Below are positions 13,601 through 27,900 of a DNA stretch of 64,000 nt, in pieces (positions within the stretch are counted from its first letter, which is position 1; each line of letters opens with the position of its first letter). The translations under genes and the position numbers were made by a program. Location: contig NW_022098072.1 in assembly GCF_002288925.2 (NCBI RefSeq), forward strand, positions 23,092,450-23,156,449, given 5' to 3'. The notes under the pieces were generated by a model that saw only the letters and a program-made list of their open reading frames with translations, had not been told where the DNA came from and did not search any database. This DNA is from Delphinapterus leucas (lineage: Eukaryota; Chordata; Mammalia; Artiodactyla; Monodontidae).

Positions 13601-16600
13601 ATAACAGTACTGGAAGAAAAATATTTTTTTCAAATAATAACAGAAAAATCAAATGTAACAAGTCTTTTTGTTAAGGTCTATCAAATTTGCTTTAATAAAT
13701 ATTTTTTAACAAAGTATTTTAAATTTCGAATTTCGGGTGTGTACTTGATAAGATAAATATTCCTGAGTTTGTTACTTAATTTATCTGGGCTTCAGGGGAG
13801 AGTACAAGGCCAGGTATAAAACAGGAACTAAATGAATGCTGTTGAATGAAAAAATGTACAAATAAACAATTAGGGAGTTAGACTATGTTCCAATCTAATT
13901 CTCAAAAGTACAATTCTTAGTTCAAATTTAGGGTAAAAATGAGGACAATATTTAAATTTTCCTCTTAGTCTATTCATCCAATTCTTAGAAGACAGAACTG
14001 ACTTGAGACCAAAAAACCAACAAAAGAATCAAATTCTCTGCTATAAGGGCAAAAACATAAAACGACTGTATAAACCAGCACTGACCAAAAGAAATATCAT
14101 GAAAGTCACATACATAATTTAAAATTTTCTAGTTGTCACATTAAAAAATGGTAAAAATAGGTTAAATTAATTTTAAAATATTTTCATTTAATCCAATACA
14201 TCAAAAACTACCCTTTCAACATGTAATCAATATAAAAAATTACTGATAAGGTACTTTATATTCTATTTTCCTATTAAGTCTTTGAAAGCAGTATGCATTT
14301 TACATTTATAGCACATCTCAATGAGGTTGCAAAATTTTTAATGGAAACAAATTAGTTAAAATTAAACGAAATTTAAAATTCCATTCCTAAATGTATAAGC
14401 CAAATTTAAAATTCTCAATAGCCACATAGCTAGTGGCTACCATACTGACAGGACAGGTATAAACAACTAAAATATATTCTAATTTTCACCTCATTGCCAG
14501 TCACATATGTTACTGTTGTGTTTTCTTTAATACACATAAATTTACAGTGAACCATTCATACATATTCTCCAGTGAGAATGTGCATTTTTACAAGATAGCT
14601 TCCGAGTCTTTGCATACAGTCTGTGCTGTGAAGGTAACTGGGTTATAAAGATTATGTGAACAAATGAACTGTAGCAAGCACTAATCCACTGAGCCAACCA
14701 AATAGAAAACACAAGTAGACATCACATTTGGGATGGGATATAATATAATCCCAGAGTAACATACAGAGTTTCCAATAGCTAAAAAACCTTTTCTAATTTT
14801 AGCTTCTTTTTAAATTTCAGGTATAAGCTTTGTGAAAACTGTGAAACCACAAAGCAGTCTCAATAACTGATGACTAGTTTTAAAGTTTCTCTGTTTTATA
14901 TAAATATATAAAATAGAAAGGATAATAAGAACAAAATAAAGATTAACAGGTATAGAATTCAGTGTATTCCTCTGTCAGTAAAAAAATTTCTATACTTGTA
15001 CCACAGAATAAAACGTAAGAGTTAAAGTGCATGTGTCCTTACTGTTACCGTTTTACCTCATGTAAAGCTTTTGCCTCCTGTAAGTTTTGTATGCTGACTT
15101 TGAAACCATAAGTATTGTTTAAAGATGGTCCATCAATCTGGGAAGTGTCTTTCTTTGGAGTATTTACTGCTGCACATTGATTCTATTAAAAAAAACACAG
15201 AGCCAGAAAAAGATAAATAAGCAATTATTTCCTTTCTTTTGATTACTTATTTCTGCTTAGACAACATACTTTATGTACTTAGTAATACACAATAAACTAG
15301 CATCATCTCTTTAGATCCAAGAAGAAACTTAAGTATTTTATTAGCATTTTTTTTCAGGCTAGTAATTCAAGATGCTAGAACTGTATATATGTAGAAATAT
15401 CTGATATAATCTGTAAGCCAACCATAAACTGATTTTTGAGTTTACAAACCCAAAATATTGAAAATAATAGTCTTGTAGAGAGTTGACATTTTACCACAAG
15501 GACATTTATCTTTGACCTTTCTTGGAAGTATGACAAGCAAGCAAGCAAGCAAGCAATGTATTTGCAACTAGTTTGGCTAAAGTTTAAAGAAGATTTGAAA
15601 TTGTGGGGTTTTATTTTACCCTAATACAACATGTATCTGAAAGATAAACTAAAGCGTAAATAATTTTCAAGGGGTTAGAAAGAATAGAATCTATTTTTTT
15701 AAAAAATATTTTTTTCTGATTTCCACATCCATTAACGATTTTCCCCAAAGTGTTGATTTATGTTCACAATACACTCGTACTTGTTTTTAATATATATGAC
15801 TTGTAATTCAATAATACTGATTTAAAAATGAAAGTTTTAAAAAGCATTCGTAATCTCAAAATAAAAATACTAAAATATATTTTAAGTAGTTAATGATATT
15901 TATGAGAAGTGACCAATACAGAAGTGATCACTATCATATATTTCTAAGGATACATGTCTAATGTATACTTTTTTCACATAACCATATATTTCCAGGTTAA
16001 GTATTACCACAATTTTTAGTATTTGAATAAAGACATTTATGATTTTTCAGAGTTTCAGTAGTAAATAATGTTGCTTTCCTTTGCTACTTAGTAAAATGAA
16101 CTGAAAAATCAATAATGTTATATTTGAGAAAAAAGTAATAAACCAAGAAAAAGGATATATTTTTGGTGGGATCAAAAATCACTTACTTGAGCTCTGCTGT
16201 CATTGGATTGTTCTGATTTTGCCAGTAATCAGTTAATGTATTTGTATCCTCATAATCCACATTTTGGCTATCATATTCACTTTCTCTGTAATATTTGTAT
16301 TTACATATAAGAATCTTTTAGATCCCAACAACAAAAAAAACTTTAAAAAAAATTAGGCAATTTCTTGTTGTCTCAAAGATATGTAAATAAAATGATGCAA
16401 AAATATAATAAATTAAAAAATCGAGACACAAAGTTATCAATTATCTAGCTGAAATCTAAGAATAAGAATGGATCTTATCCACTGATCTTTAAATATGTTT
16501 AGCATAGTTACCTTTGCTTGTTTTAAGAGTACTCTTCTAAAAGCGTCAGTGTTACTTCCTTTCTTATGACTCAATTTCTGGGTTTTGGGTTCTGTAGAAA

Positions 16601-19600
16601 GAAATTTTATATTTAACATGCATATCAAAATTGCCTGCTTCTGTGGGGTTTTTTTGTTTGTTTTCTTGTTGTTGTTGTTTTTCCAAACTCTTAGGTACTG
16701 TTCATGAGTACTGTCCTATAAATTCCTCACAAAGACCTCATAATTTAAAAATGAAACTAATTCAAACCTGGGTTCCCCACACTAACTTTTAAAATTTGTA
16801 TTAAATAATAACATTTAGATTTTAATTATTGATTTTTATACCTAAGTTATTATCCTAGGGAATCAATCCATTTATTCACTGATTTATCAAGTATTTATGA
16901 TGATGAGGAAAAGACAGTACCCTTGTGGGGTCTAGAGAGAAAATCAGACATTCATCAAATATCAATACACACAGAAAAATAAAATTATAACTGGGGTAAG
17001 TACAACAAAGGGGAATATAATTGGTAATTTTTAGCCAGGGAGATTAGGAAGGCTTTTTTGAGCTAAAATCGTAAGAAAGAGTAGGAATTAACTAGGAACA
17101 GAGTGTGGATTTTCCCTGATTACTGAGCAAAAAAACCTGGAGACTGGTTAAGGGTGAATAAGAAAGCTAGGGTAGAAGCCCAGGTGAGAGACGAGGGCTT
17201 GGTAGTGGCAGAGACAGAGGTAGAGAGATCTGGGTAATTTAGGAAACAAAGAAGTGTGGAAACCACAGGATGGGCAGTGAGGCAATCAGGTGAGTATTAT
17301 AAATAAATCCCTTGTTTCTGACCTGTGTAACTCAGTGACAGAGAAATGGTGGTACTATTCATTGAAATAAGGAAAAATGAAAGGGGACCAATGGTTTTCA
17401 ATGTGCGGGCATGTATGTGTATGCATAAAGTGTGCTATGTGGTTGGTGGTGAATGAATGCAGTGAGGTCACAAATTAAGTTAAAAAAATACTGACCTTGT
17501 GGTGGCTTTGAGCATTCAAGTAGAAATGGCAAAGGCAGCTGGATATAGTGTTCTGGAGTTTAAAAGAGGGTTCTGAACTGGAAATTTAAATTTGTGTTAT
17601 CTATAGTAATCCTGTGGGCAGGAATTAGGTCATACAGGGAAAGAACATAGAGAGAGAAAGCTTAAGGCTAAGCCTTAATAAACTCCAATATTCAGATAAT
17701 AACTGAGAATGTGAGATAAGCTTCAAAGGAAAGCAAGTAGGAAGAAACAGAGGAGCAGGGGAAAAGCTAAGGGGAGAAGAAGCTCAAAGAAGGAAGGTGT
17801 GGTCAGCAAGACAATGGCTGCTTAGAGGGCATGTGATAGGAAGACTGAAAAACATCCATTAGCTTTAGCTACCTGAAGGTTATAAAGAATCTTTACAAGA
17901 GCCATACTGGCGGGATGATGGGGGCACAATGCAGTTTGGAGGGGGTTGAGAAATGAGTAGAAGGTAAAGAAATAGAGTTGTCAAATTGGAGAAATCTTTT
18001 AAGAAATTTGGCTTTAAAGGAGAGAAGCAGAGAAAAAAGACCAGAAGCCGGCAGATGTAAGGTCAAGGCAGGTGTTTGGGTTTTTTTCTATTTCAAAGGG
18101 TGGGAGAGATTTGGGTATATACCAAAGCCAATGGGAAAAATCAAGTTGAGAAGAAGGTAAGGTTTCTGAGAGGGCTCCTATATTTTACCGAGAAGGCAAG
18201 AAGACAGGATGGAAGTAGATGTAAGTATATTTCACAGCAGAAAGATAAAGAAGTTTCCAGGTGATGATGTCCTTCCAAGACATGATAAAATAACAATAAT
18301 CTCTCATTACCTGAGCTAAAATTTCATTTAAAAAGCTCTGATTTTCATTACATAGTCTATTGAAAAGCTTTATGGAGGCTTTCTGTTACTTGTAAAACTT
18401 ACCTGTTGACAAAGGGCTAAGGCCAGTTGCCTCAGGAAGCCTTTCCACAAGTTTTCTCTGTATGATTGGTGTACTATGAAGGCAAAGTGACTCACATATC
18501 CCAGTTCTTGTCCTAACATTAATTGGGGATACCACTAGAGGTTCCTGAGGCTCACTGCAGGGGCTTTTCTGTATACCATCTTTTACAGGCTTTAAGAAGT
18601 CCTCAATAGTCAGAGAATGTATGTCCTCTACTAGTGATGAGGGTCTGTCACCTCCATTTAATGTTTTGGAATCTGGTGATGTTGCTTCTTGCCAAGGGGG
18701 AATCACTGGAGAATCAGGGGAGCTATAGCCAACACAATAGTCATCATCATCATCCTCTTCTTTCTCAGCATCATCTGCAGAAGCAACTGGTGGCAGCGTC
18801 TGACTTTCACTTGCAGTTCGACTGCATTCTGTGGTTGGTGCTTGTAAAGCAATCTGAGAATTATCAACATCTTCCTTGGTATGTGCTGTAGTGGGGAGTA
18901 TGTGTGCAGTTGTATCCATTTTTGGAGGCACTACAGGTTTGTCATCTGGATTAACTGAGGAGCTGAAGTTGTCATCAGATTTTACAACTCCAGTTAGCTC
19001 CTTTTTAGACAGTTTCTTGGAACGTTCATATTCTTCTTTGGCTTGAAGCCATGCTTGAACCAGTTGTCGACTTGGGGCACATTTGCAAGGCATAATCACA
19101 ATTTTTTTATCTTCAACCATTTTATGGCTATTACTTGACCCTTTATTGACAATTGGTTGGCCATTGTGAGGGGGTGACCCAGGTCTTGGATTTTGAGTCA
19201 TTGCTGAGAATGCTGTTTTCCATAGACGAAGTCCTTCCAAGGAAAAGTCTCCCTCAAACTCAGCCAGATCATTTGGAAGTCGTGTTTCTACTATGAGAAG
19301 CCGTCCACCGATCTCCCTATAAACAATATATTTTAGAACAACTGTTTTGCCTCAAAGAGCAATTACCAAAATATTTAGCTCCTTAACCTAGATATTTTTA
19401 AAAGTTCCTTTTGGAGTCTTAAAAATGCCACCTTTCTTCCCTTTCCACACCCTACCCACCCCCTCCAACACACACATTTTATGCAGGTACACTCTATCTT
19501 TAGTCTCAATATGCTTTTCCTCACAGGTATATGACTACTAAATTAACTTCCTTCAGAAGGTATCCTCAATACCGGGGAAAGAAGGTATTTGTTTTTGTCT

Positions 19601-21927
19601 GAAGTGTCCAATGAAGCCTTCTTTTCTTCAAGGAGATGGTACAAATTCATCAGAGTCCTTTCCTCTACTGATCTTAAATAATTTTCCACTGTCACCACAT
19701 TAGGATAAAAACAATGGAAGAGTTTATCATCTGAGACTATATCCCTGGATTTTATCTATAGCCTCTTTCTACATTCTCTACTCTCTGTACATAGTAGTTC
19801 AGCAAAGCCAGTCAGTTCAAACAAATCTTTGTACCCTATCAAATTCCCTTAAATATTACAAAAAATTATATACAGTTGAGGTAAACTACCATAATTCTTT
19901 CTTCCCTTTACATGACAAGGTTTAATACTAACATAAGAACTTAGGAGTTGGCAGAGCCCACATAATTTAAGTGCTACTAATGTATGTGTATGTGAGGAAT
20001 CACTAATTAAAAGGTAACATGGTCTAGTTTCCAACAGTTATTATAAATATTAAGCTAAACCTCTCTCCTTCTCTAACATATCCATTGGTACTATTTCTGC
20101 CTTCTGCAGCAACATAAAATAACTCTACTTTTTCTTCTTCATGGTATCTCTTTCATGGATATGAAGATAGTCTTAGTTTCTTCAGTTACTTCTCATAGGG
20201 CATGATTTCCCAAATGACCTGGTCATTCTCTAGATAAAACTCAATGAACTGAATTCTTGTTTTCTGATTGAAGCTGAAGGAGCAGCACCAGAGTTACCAC
20301 ATTTCCTTTTCCCCTTTACATGGAAAGATTTTGGCCCCTACTATTTAACTCCATAATCAGGATCTAACACCTTCCCAACACCCACCTTGCAGCTTTATGA
20401 AAAATTAGAAGCAGGATTATTGCTATTGAAGGAAATGAGTACACGTCATGTGACTATACCCAATTCTAATATTAATAATACAGAGATCATAATGAAGTAA
20501 AAAATAGCAAAAATTGCTGAGGTGTGGTAAGTTCAGTTTCTTGAATACTGTCAGCAGCATGCTAATTGCTACAGCTCATGTTGTAATTAATATATATGAA
20601 GAGCCTTAAATTTTTCAGTAATCCTACTTCGAGAGCTGTAAGTAAAAATTCCAAAATAGAAGAAATGCTTTATGAAGATGATACTAATCACATAATTATG
20701 TATAGTAGCAAAACAGAGAGCAACCTTTCTGTCCAGTAATAATCACATGATAGAGTATTATGCAGCCATTAAAATGATGCTTCAACAGACTCAAATTTAG
20801 AAAATGTTTACATTATAATGGTAAGTGAATCAATTTCAATGCAATATTGTGACTACAGTAAGAACATTTCATAAAACAAAATAAAAGCTATACTTTAAAA
20901 AAGTAAGAAAATACATTAAAATATTAATAGTGGTTGTTACTAGGTAGAGAAATGGTATAATTTTTATTTCTTCTTTTATACTTCCTAAATTTTCTACAGT
21001 GAATACACAGTTTTTAATTTAAAAAAAAGATTGTTTTTCAAATATCAGGACTATCATCCTTTTATTTCAGCTGCAAAACAAGTGTCAAAGTTGGACAACA
21101 ACTAATAGCAACACAGAGTAAATGACTAGCTCATGATAAATTAACTGGGAATTAAAAAGATGTGTAAGGCTGAGGAAGAAAATATAGATCAATGAAAAAA
21201 TATACCATAATCATTACTGGTGAAGTCAAAGCCTCCAAAATAATGGAAACTAATGTCTAAGGATTATATATTCATATATTCTGGTAGTGAAATAAAAAGA
21301 AAGTTCCATTCATGTTAAAAGGCCACATGTGGGTACTGGGCAAAACAAAACAGCAAAACTATGTTTTAGGAAGTATGGGGGTAAGGTAGGGGGAGGTATT
21401 TTCTGCCCTTTACTTCAAGTCCTCAGAGGAAGGAACTTCTTCTACTCTATATTTCTGATGACTTTTTCTCACCCCTTTCTTAAATGGACTCCTGCAGAAA
21501 TTACTGCCAATCTTCGGGTAAAAAGCCCAGCACTCACTGTCTCTTTCACTAGGGTCAGGAGCATGGTGGTGCTCAAGGTCAGTGCATACATGCAGGGTGG
21601 CCTCTTGCCTTAGTTGGCACTTCATATCTCTTTCCATCATTTAGACTAAGCAGGGTCTGCCTCAGCAGTCCTAGCCATTCTTCTCTGCTTCTGACTGGAT
21701 GTCTGAAATGAACTGCCTCTCTCTGCAACTGATTAGGAAAAGGGATCAAAGACACGGGGGCAGGACCAAAAGCCATCACTTAAACTTCCTGGATTAAGCC
21801 ATGTTCCCCAACTGAGCTCTTATCAGATATGTTCTATATCTTGATGAAGCAGGCAGGACAGGATACCTACTTAAATACTGGTTTACAAATAGGCCAGTGC
21901 TGTTATTCCTTCAGATTTTGCTATTGG

Positions 21928-21974
<47 letters not shown>

Positions 21975-24900
21975 CATCTGTCTCTCTGTTTACCACTTCT
22001 CTGAAAAGATTCTTGAAAGAAGAGATAAGGGGAACCAAAATCCATATTGCACCCCTAATAACTATACAAACTAACAATAGTAACAATATGATTGAAGATG
22101 TTGGCAACATGAAAAGAGAGTGGTATGTAATAGAAACAACTTAAAATAATCTTCATTTAGAGATATATCGTAAGAGTATTTAAAACATATGTATGCTTAT
22201 TTTCAAACACTTTTTAAAAATGAAGCTTTTAAAATTATGAAAGTTTACCATTTTAGAAATAAATACCATCTTTAAAATGATAATTATAATACTTTTATAA
22301 GTATTATGAATTAAGTATTATGACATCCTTCTTCATTTGGCATCATGTCATAGTGAGCCTCTAATCCTTAATGTTGACGCAGTGCAAAATAATAGTAGAT
22401 CCAAGACCAACACTGATCAACTTAAATAAATTTCTCTAGGTGCAACTGTCCAGCTAGTTAGTGAATTTTCTTAATATGTCCATAATTATAAATTGTTTTC
22501 ACAATGATATACTTACAAATACAATATCACAGCCAAAAAAGTAGTAGTCAGGTACCAAATGTTGTTACATACATTATAATTATTCAGAGCAACCCAAGGG
22601 GAAAAAATAATTCTGATTACCTGGGCTTTTCTGGTACATCAGAAGGATTACTGCAAAATGGTTCCTGGTAAATAGTTTCTGAAAGGTCATGATCCAACAA
22701 AGTTGCCATAATTTCTTCCCTGCTTGGTGGGGACATAAGTGGTTTCAGAATGTGAGCAGTTCGAGGGGTGAAACTGCCATTTTTAGATTGTGAGGGAGAG
22801 CTGGTAGACCTTGGTGAACTATCAGGAGTTGGTGTCAACATATCATTGTTTCTTGAAACATACAATTCCAAATCTTCAGAGGCTGCATCTACAAGTTCAC
22901 CATCAGGGGAAGATAGTATTGTAGTAAAAGAGGTATTGACTGCATCAAGAGACTGTCCCATTTCTTTTCTGGTATGACTTTGAATCCAGTCTGAATTGCC
23001 TGGCTGTGAGAGGCTAAGAAACACTTCTTTGCTTACTGAACTCCTATTCAATCTAGATTTTTCATTTAGACAATCCTCTGACTGCTGGACACAGAAAGAC
23101 TCCATTATTGAATTAGGCCGAGTTGTTAGAGGATGAAAGGTATTTTTCCACTGATTGTGGCGATGATTCTCATTGCTATCTATGGATGATTTCTCAAATA
23201 ATTCAGGACTTAGAGTACCAGATCTAATCCATGAGGTTGAGTCTGAGGCATGATGTTTGTCTTCATCACACTTCTGGTTATCATGACTTAAAAATTCAGT
23301 TTTTTCTACAGTTTGTCCTGGGAAAAGATCCTGAACTGCATCACTCAGGAACTTTTGAGGCAAATTCTGATCAGCTGGGACAAACTGACTTCCAGAATAA
23401 AAGCTACAAAATCCAGTTTGACCTATTGTATTAATATCAAAATTATAATTATGTTCAGGAGACAAGCTATCTTCAAGTGAATAACAACTTTCAAATCCTG
23501 GATCTGAAAAAAAGATGGGGCTATCATCCGATAGGGAGTTATCCAACTGGCCAGAGGTTGGTAAATTCAGAGAGTCTACTTTAAGAAGTTTGGGAATTTT
23601 TTCTTTAGGTTTTGTACTTCTGGGAGTTCGAGGTTTTCTTGGAGATGTTACTGATCGTGTTCGTTTAATTGATTTGTTATGCTCAAGGGAATGAGAGATA
23701 TTTTTGTTTGGTTGCTGTTTATTAGATAATGGGTCTTGCATACTATTTGCATTCTGTGCTTTCTGCTGTCTTTTCTGTAACAATTCTTTTAGAACTGCCA
23801 GTCCAGACTGTCCTTCACCAAACGTTGAAGGTGTTGACACATTTCGATTTCTACACTGAGAAAGTGCTTTGGTTTGTGAAACTGCTTCTGACAATGACCT
23901 TTGCTTTACCCTTTCAGGTTTAAAATTTGACATATCTAAAATAAATCCCCTTTGTTTTTGCTCCCATGTTATTTGTTTGATTGGGCTTCTCAAGGAAGTT
24001 ACAAAGCAATTATTAGGCATCTGACTTTCCTCTGAAGCTGCTTTACCTGGAGAAAAAATTTCACTGTGCTTTGACTGTTCTGCCATGCACACAATCTGCT
24101 GCTGACTGTCTTTGCAATGCAAAAAATTAGGGGCATATGTCTGGTCTGGCTTTGATTCTACGGAATTACGATATTCGTTTAACTTTCCAAGAGATGACAA
24201 ATAGTTTTTTTGTACATTTGCATTCTCTTCTATCTTTGGAGACATGACACCAGAAGACATCTGTGTATTCTGTGCTACCTGAGACAAATGGTTTGAAAGG
24301 TCAAATATATTTTTTTGAATCAAGGTTGATTCTTTTAGAGTAAACATAGCATTTTGATTATGAGACCGCTGAACATTAATTTTTGAGATTCCAGGTCCCA
24401 AAGAACTACAAACAACTGATGAATGCAAATCATCTTGTGGACTGGGGAATGCTTGCAAATCTACAGGCTTCTTGCTTTCTAGGAAAGAAGAAAAGCAGCC
24501 AGATAAATTCTGTTGTGCATGAATTCCAGTGGGGAGGGGAGCAGAAAGGGGATGATCTATAGCAGAGCCCATTAGTGACACATCTTTCTGATTAAAAAGT
24601 AGTTGAGAGCCTCCAGAACTATTTGAGGTCTCAGACACATTCTGATGTTTCAGCACGAACTTAACTTCAGCACCAGCTTGAGATTTTAGTTTTTCATCTT
24701 TTAGTGTTATGTGCTTTCTTGGTGTAGTTTTCTCGTTTACTTTTTGTTTCTGTTTTGCTCTTGGTTTCTTTTTTCCATCATCTACTAGTTTATTTGTCTG
24801 ATTTCGTTTGTTCCTTTTCTTAGTAACTACAGAGGGATTAACAAGCTTTGTTTTTGATTTCTTAACCTGCGTTCTTGCTCGACTATTTTTTCCTATACGG

Positions 24901-27900
24901 GAATTAACAGTCTTGCTATTATATGCATTAGGACCCTTAAAAAGCATTGCTTCTTTATTGGCAGCAGCCATAATTTCTTCAGCTCTTGGATCTGTGGGAG
25001 ACCAGCAGCGAGGTGGAGAAGAGTTTATGGGACTTGTGCTTCTCTCAGAAAGAAAACCTAGTTTAGACATAACATCACTATAATTTAAGTCACAGTCTTC
25101 GGTTTCAGCATTATAAGATGGTGAGGGAGGAGAAAGAATAGCATGTGACCGTTTTTTCCTGAAAGACAAAGTTCTTTTAATATTTTCACTGTTTGTCCTT
25201 TGTTGCTTACCAGTTTTTTTCTTAGCAGACTTATGTTTTGATTTTCTTCTGTGACTTTTCTTTGGTGTTAGTGGATAAATAGGATATTTGGTTGCAGGGG
25301 AGTCAGGAACTTTTGGCCAAAAATCCTTCAAAGGTGCAAGCTTTTTATACAGTTCCATTTTTTCTTCTGTTAATATTACTTGTTTTTCTTTAGAGTCTAT
25401 TTTTCCCAGCTTTACAAGCATATTTTTCCTCCCTCTAAATCTATTAATGATAATATACTTTATGATGACAGGGGGCAGCTTTTTAGACATTTTTCTGCGT
25501 TTTCGAGATTTGAGAGTTCCATCTAAACTTTCACCAATTTCCATGGGATGAGGTAGGCTAATTTTTGAGTTGTGTGTTATAAAACTTGACTCACTATCTT
25601 CATTCTCATAATTTACCTTGCGTTTGGCTCTAAGCGTGTATTTATTTCCATACAATCCAAAGGACTGCTCAGTTTCTAAGGCTCCTTCTCCAAAGTGACA
25701 GTCTACAAAACTGTCTGTAGATGTTTTATTTTCAAAAGCTCCACGGCTGGCCTTAATTAAATCACTGGCCAATACGTTATCCTTCTCAGAATTACTATCA
25801 CAAGGATTATTTTGTATACAATTATCTTTTGAGGATCCAGTCTCAGTAGTTCCGGCAGAATTCTCTCGATGACCTACAAGCTTCTTTTTATTCATTTTTA
25901 ACCGGGACTGTTTATTGCTAGGATGTAGTTTATATGTGACAGGAGAGAGTTTTTGTGGCCTACTGAGACAATTAGAAAGAACAACACTGGGAAAAAACAT
26001 ATAATGTGCTGCTTGCTGGCTGAGGCTTGGTTTTTCTGGTTTATGTTCTTGAAATTCTTCATATCTAATTTTAAGTTTATTTAGTCCACTTTCATCAGCA
26101 ATGCTATCAAGAGAATGCACCATAGTTCTATTCTCCCCTGAGCATGATAGCAATTCACAATTTTCAGTTAGTGATGAAGGGAATAAACTATTCAGAGCTG
26201 TGCTGTTTCCTTTTTCATTTCCTTCAGAGGATAATTTACTTTTTGAATGATTTAAGTCAGAAAAGTTGAAAGAATTTTTGCCCAATGTATTTTCGTTAGT
26301 GTGACGGTTCATATGTATAAAAGGGGCATCCTTATCAATTTTTCTAATGTTTGTATACTTTCTACTTGGTACTTGTCTTGTAACAGATGGAATATCTTCT
26401 TCATAATCAAAAATACTACTTTCACAGGAAGATACTGGGAGGACATCTTTCTTACTACTCTCTTTATGAGAGTTTTCTGAATGGACAGTACTGCTTAAAG
26501 ACCCAGGGTATTTCATAGAGTAAGTGCTTTCATTTGCAAAAGAAGCAACTGAATGATCTAGACTTTTCTCTAGGTTGTTTGGCTGTGAAAGGTCTTCAAT
26601 TAAATCTTCCTTGTTCAAAACATGGGAAGAAAGGGCACTTGTGTGTTTACACTGAAAGGTAATCTTAGCGGAAGATGGGGGTTCTAATGTAGCAGCATCT
26701 TTGTGAAAGATGGAAGGTTTTACTGATAGCTTGCTTGTTGCAATCACAGAAGAGTGGGTTCTAGAATTTTCATTGTTCAGTGGATTGTCTGAAATGGGGG
26801 AAAAAAGAATTTACTTCAATTCCACCCTTTAAATTTTTTAAATATTTTCCCATACCATGATACTATCACCATGAAAGAAATTATATGAAATTAAATTCGT
26901 ATGTTTAAAACAGTTATCTCAACAAAAAGGTCATTCCTATCATTAGGATAATACCATAATCTAAAAAATCAAGAGTCAGTTACATTTGATTAGTAGTCAT
27001 TATTTTAAATACATATTTCTTTGATCAGAAATAGATGATATCAATATTCATGTCTTTTGGGAGAATAAGGGAAAAAATACTGTCACCTTCAAAATTTTCC
27101 ATAAAGTAACATGTCTTTGCATTATCACTTCAAATAAGCTGAGCATATTTCTTATAGTTTCCTATGCTACTTAAATGTTATGACGATAAACTGATTAAAG
27201 TTTATAAAGCTCTAAATCAGTGATTAATAAACGCTATACTCTTAGAAATGAGAAAAAATCAAATATCTACATTCTCTCAAAAGAAATCATCCTGCAGGAC
27301 AAAATCTAACAGTATTGTCATAGCCTCACTTAGCCAACTATGTAGAGAGTGTGATTATATTTTTCAAAATCAAATATATTTTCTGCCCCTAAATAATGAA
27401 ATACAGTAGACTACTTTACTTACCACTATTTTCATCTGCAGTTCCATCTAACTGAGGTATAGAAAGATTGGCTAGAAGCAAACTGTTATTACTCCATTCC
27501 ATTTCTTCTTCTGAAGATGAATCATCTTCTTCTGTTGAGCTTCTATGGGTATTTCTGCACAGTGATCTAGAGAATATTAAGATTCACCAGTGAGTATGAG
27601 CCTTAGAAAAAAGCACGTCAGACTCAATTTGCCTAATTTGATCCTATAATAGTAAAACTGAATAAACAGGATCTGAAAATAACTTAAAAAAGAAAAGCAG
27701 ATTTACTTTGCTTTGGTATCATGCCCTACCAAAAGTTATTGTAAGTAGACTGTATAATCCATTTCACGTGAGCTAGAAGACACCACCATTCCTGTATTCA
27801 TAGCTCCACAATATCCTGGATTATCATATCTAATTATGTTCTTCCTTATATTCTCCCCCTCAGCTTATCATTAGATATACACATAACAGCTTGGGTGAGA

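Larger units (their letters stand above)
2759..15056 (-). other. REV3L intron, 12.3 kb, L1-rich
   Basis: This large intron holds an old L1 3' fragment split by two SINEs (3690-5164), a minus-strand L1 tail (5177-5794), a near-full-length L1 (6431-13291) and a MER3-like DNA transposon (14077-14462). 2759-3690, 5807-6417 and 13305-14076 appear unique and AT-rich. Confidence 0.8.
19317..22620 (-). other. REV3L intron, 3.3 kb
   Basis: This intron separates the 4.2-kb and 914-bp exons. It contains an L1M-like fragment (about 20620-21030), a GC-richer unidentified segment (21370-21800) and a (TG)20 tract (21931-21970). The rest is unremarkable AT-rich sequence. Confidence 0.75.

Noticed and set aside
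21829..22144. Cys-Val and Thr-His repeat proteins
   Set aside because: Translations of the (TG)20 microsatellite.
26745..26747. Apparent start of a 1,376-codon gene at 26747
   Set aside because: The codon is GTG, an internal Val. Coding homology continues upstream in frame to the splice acceptor at 26789-26790, so this is an exon, not a separate gene.
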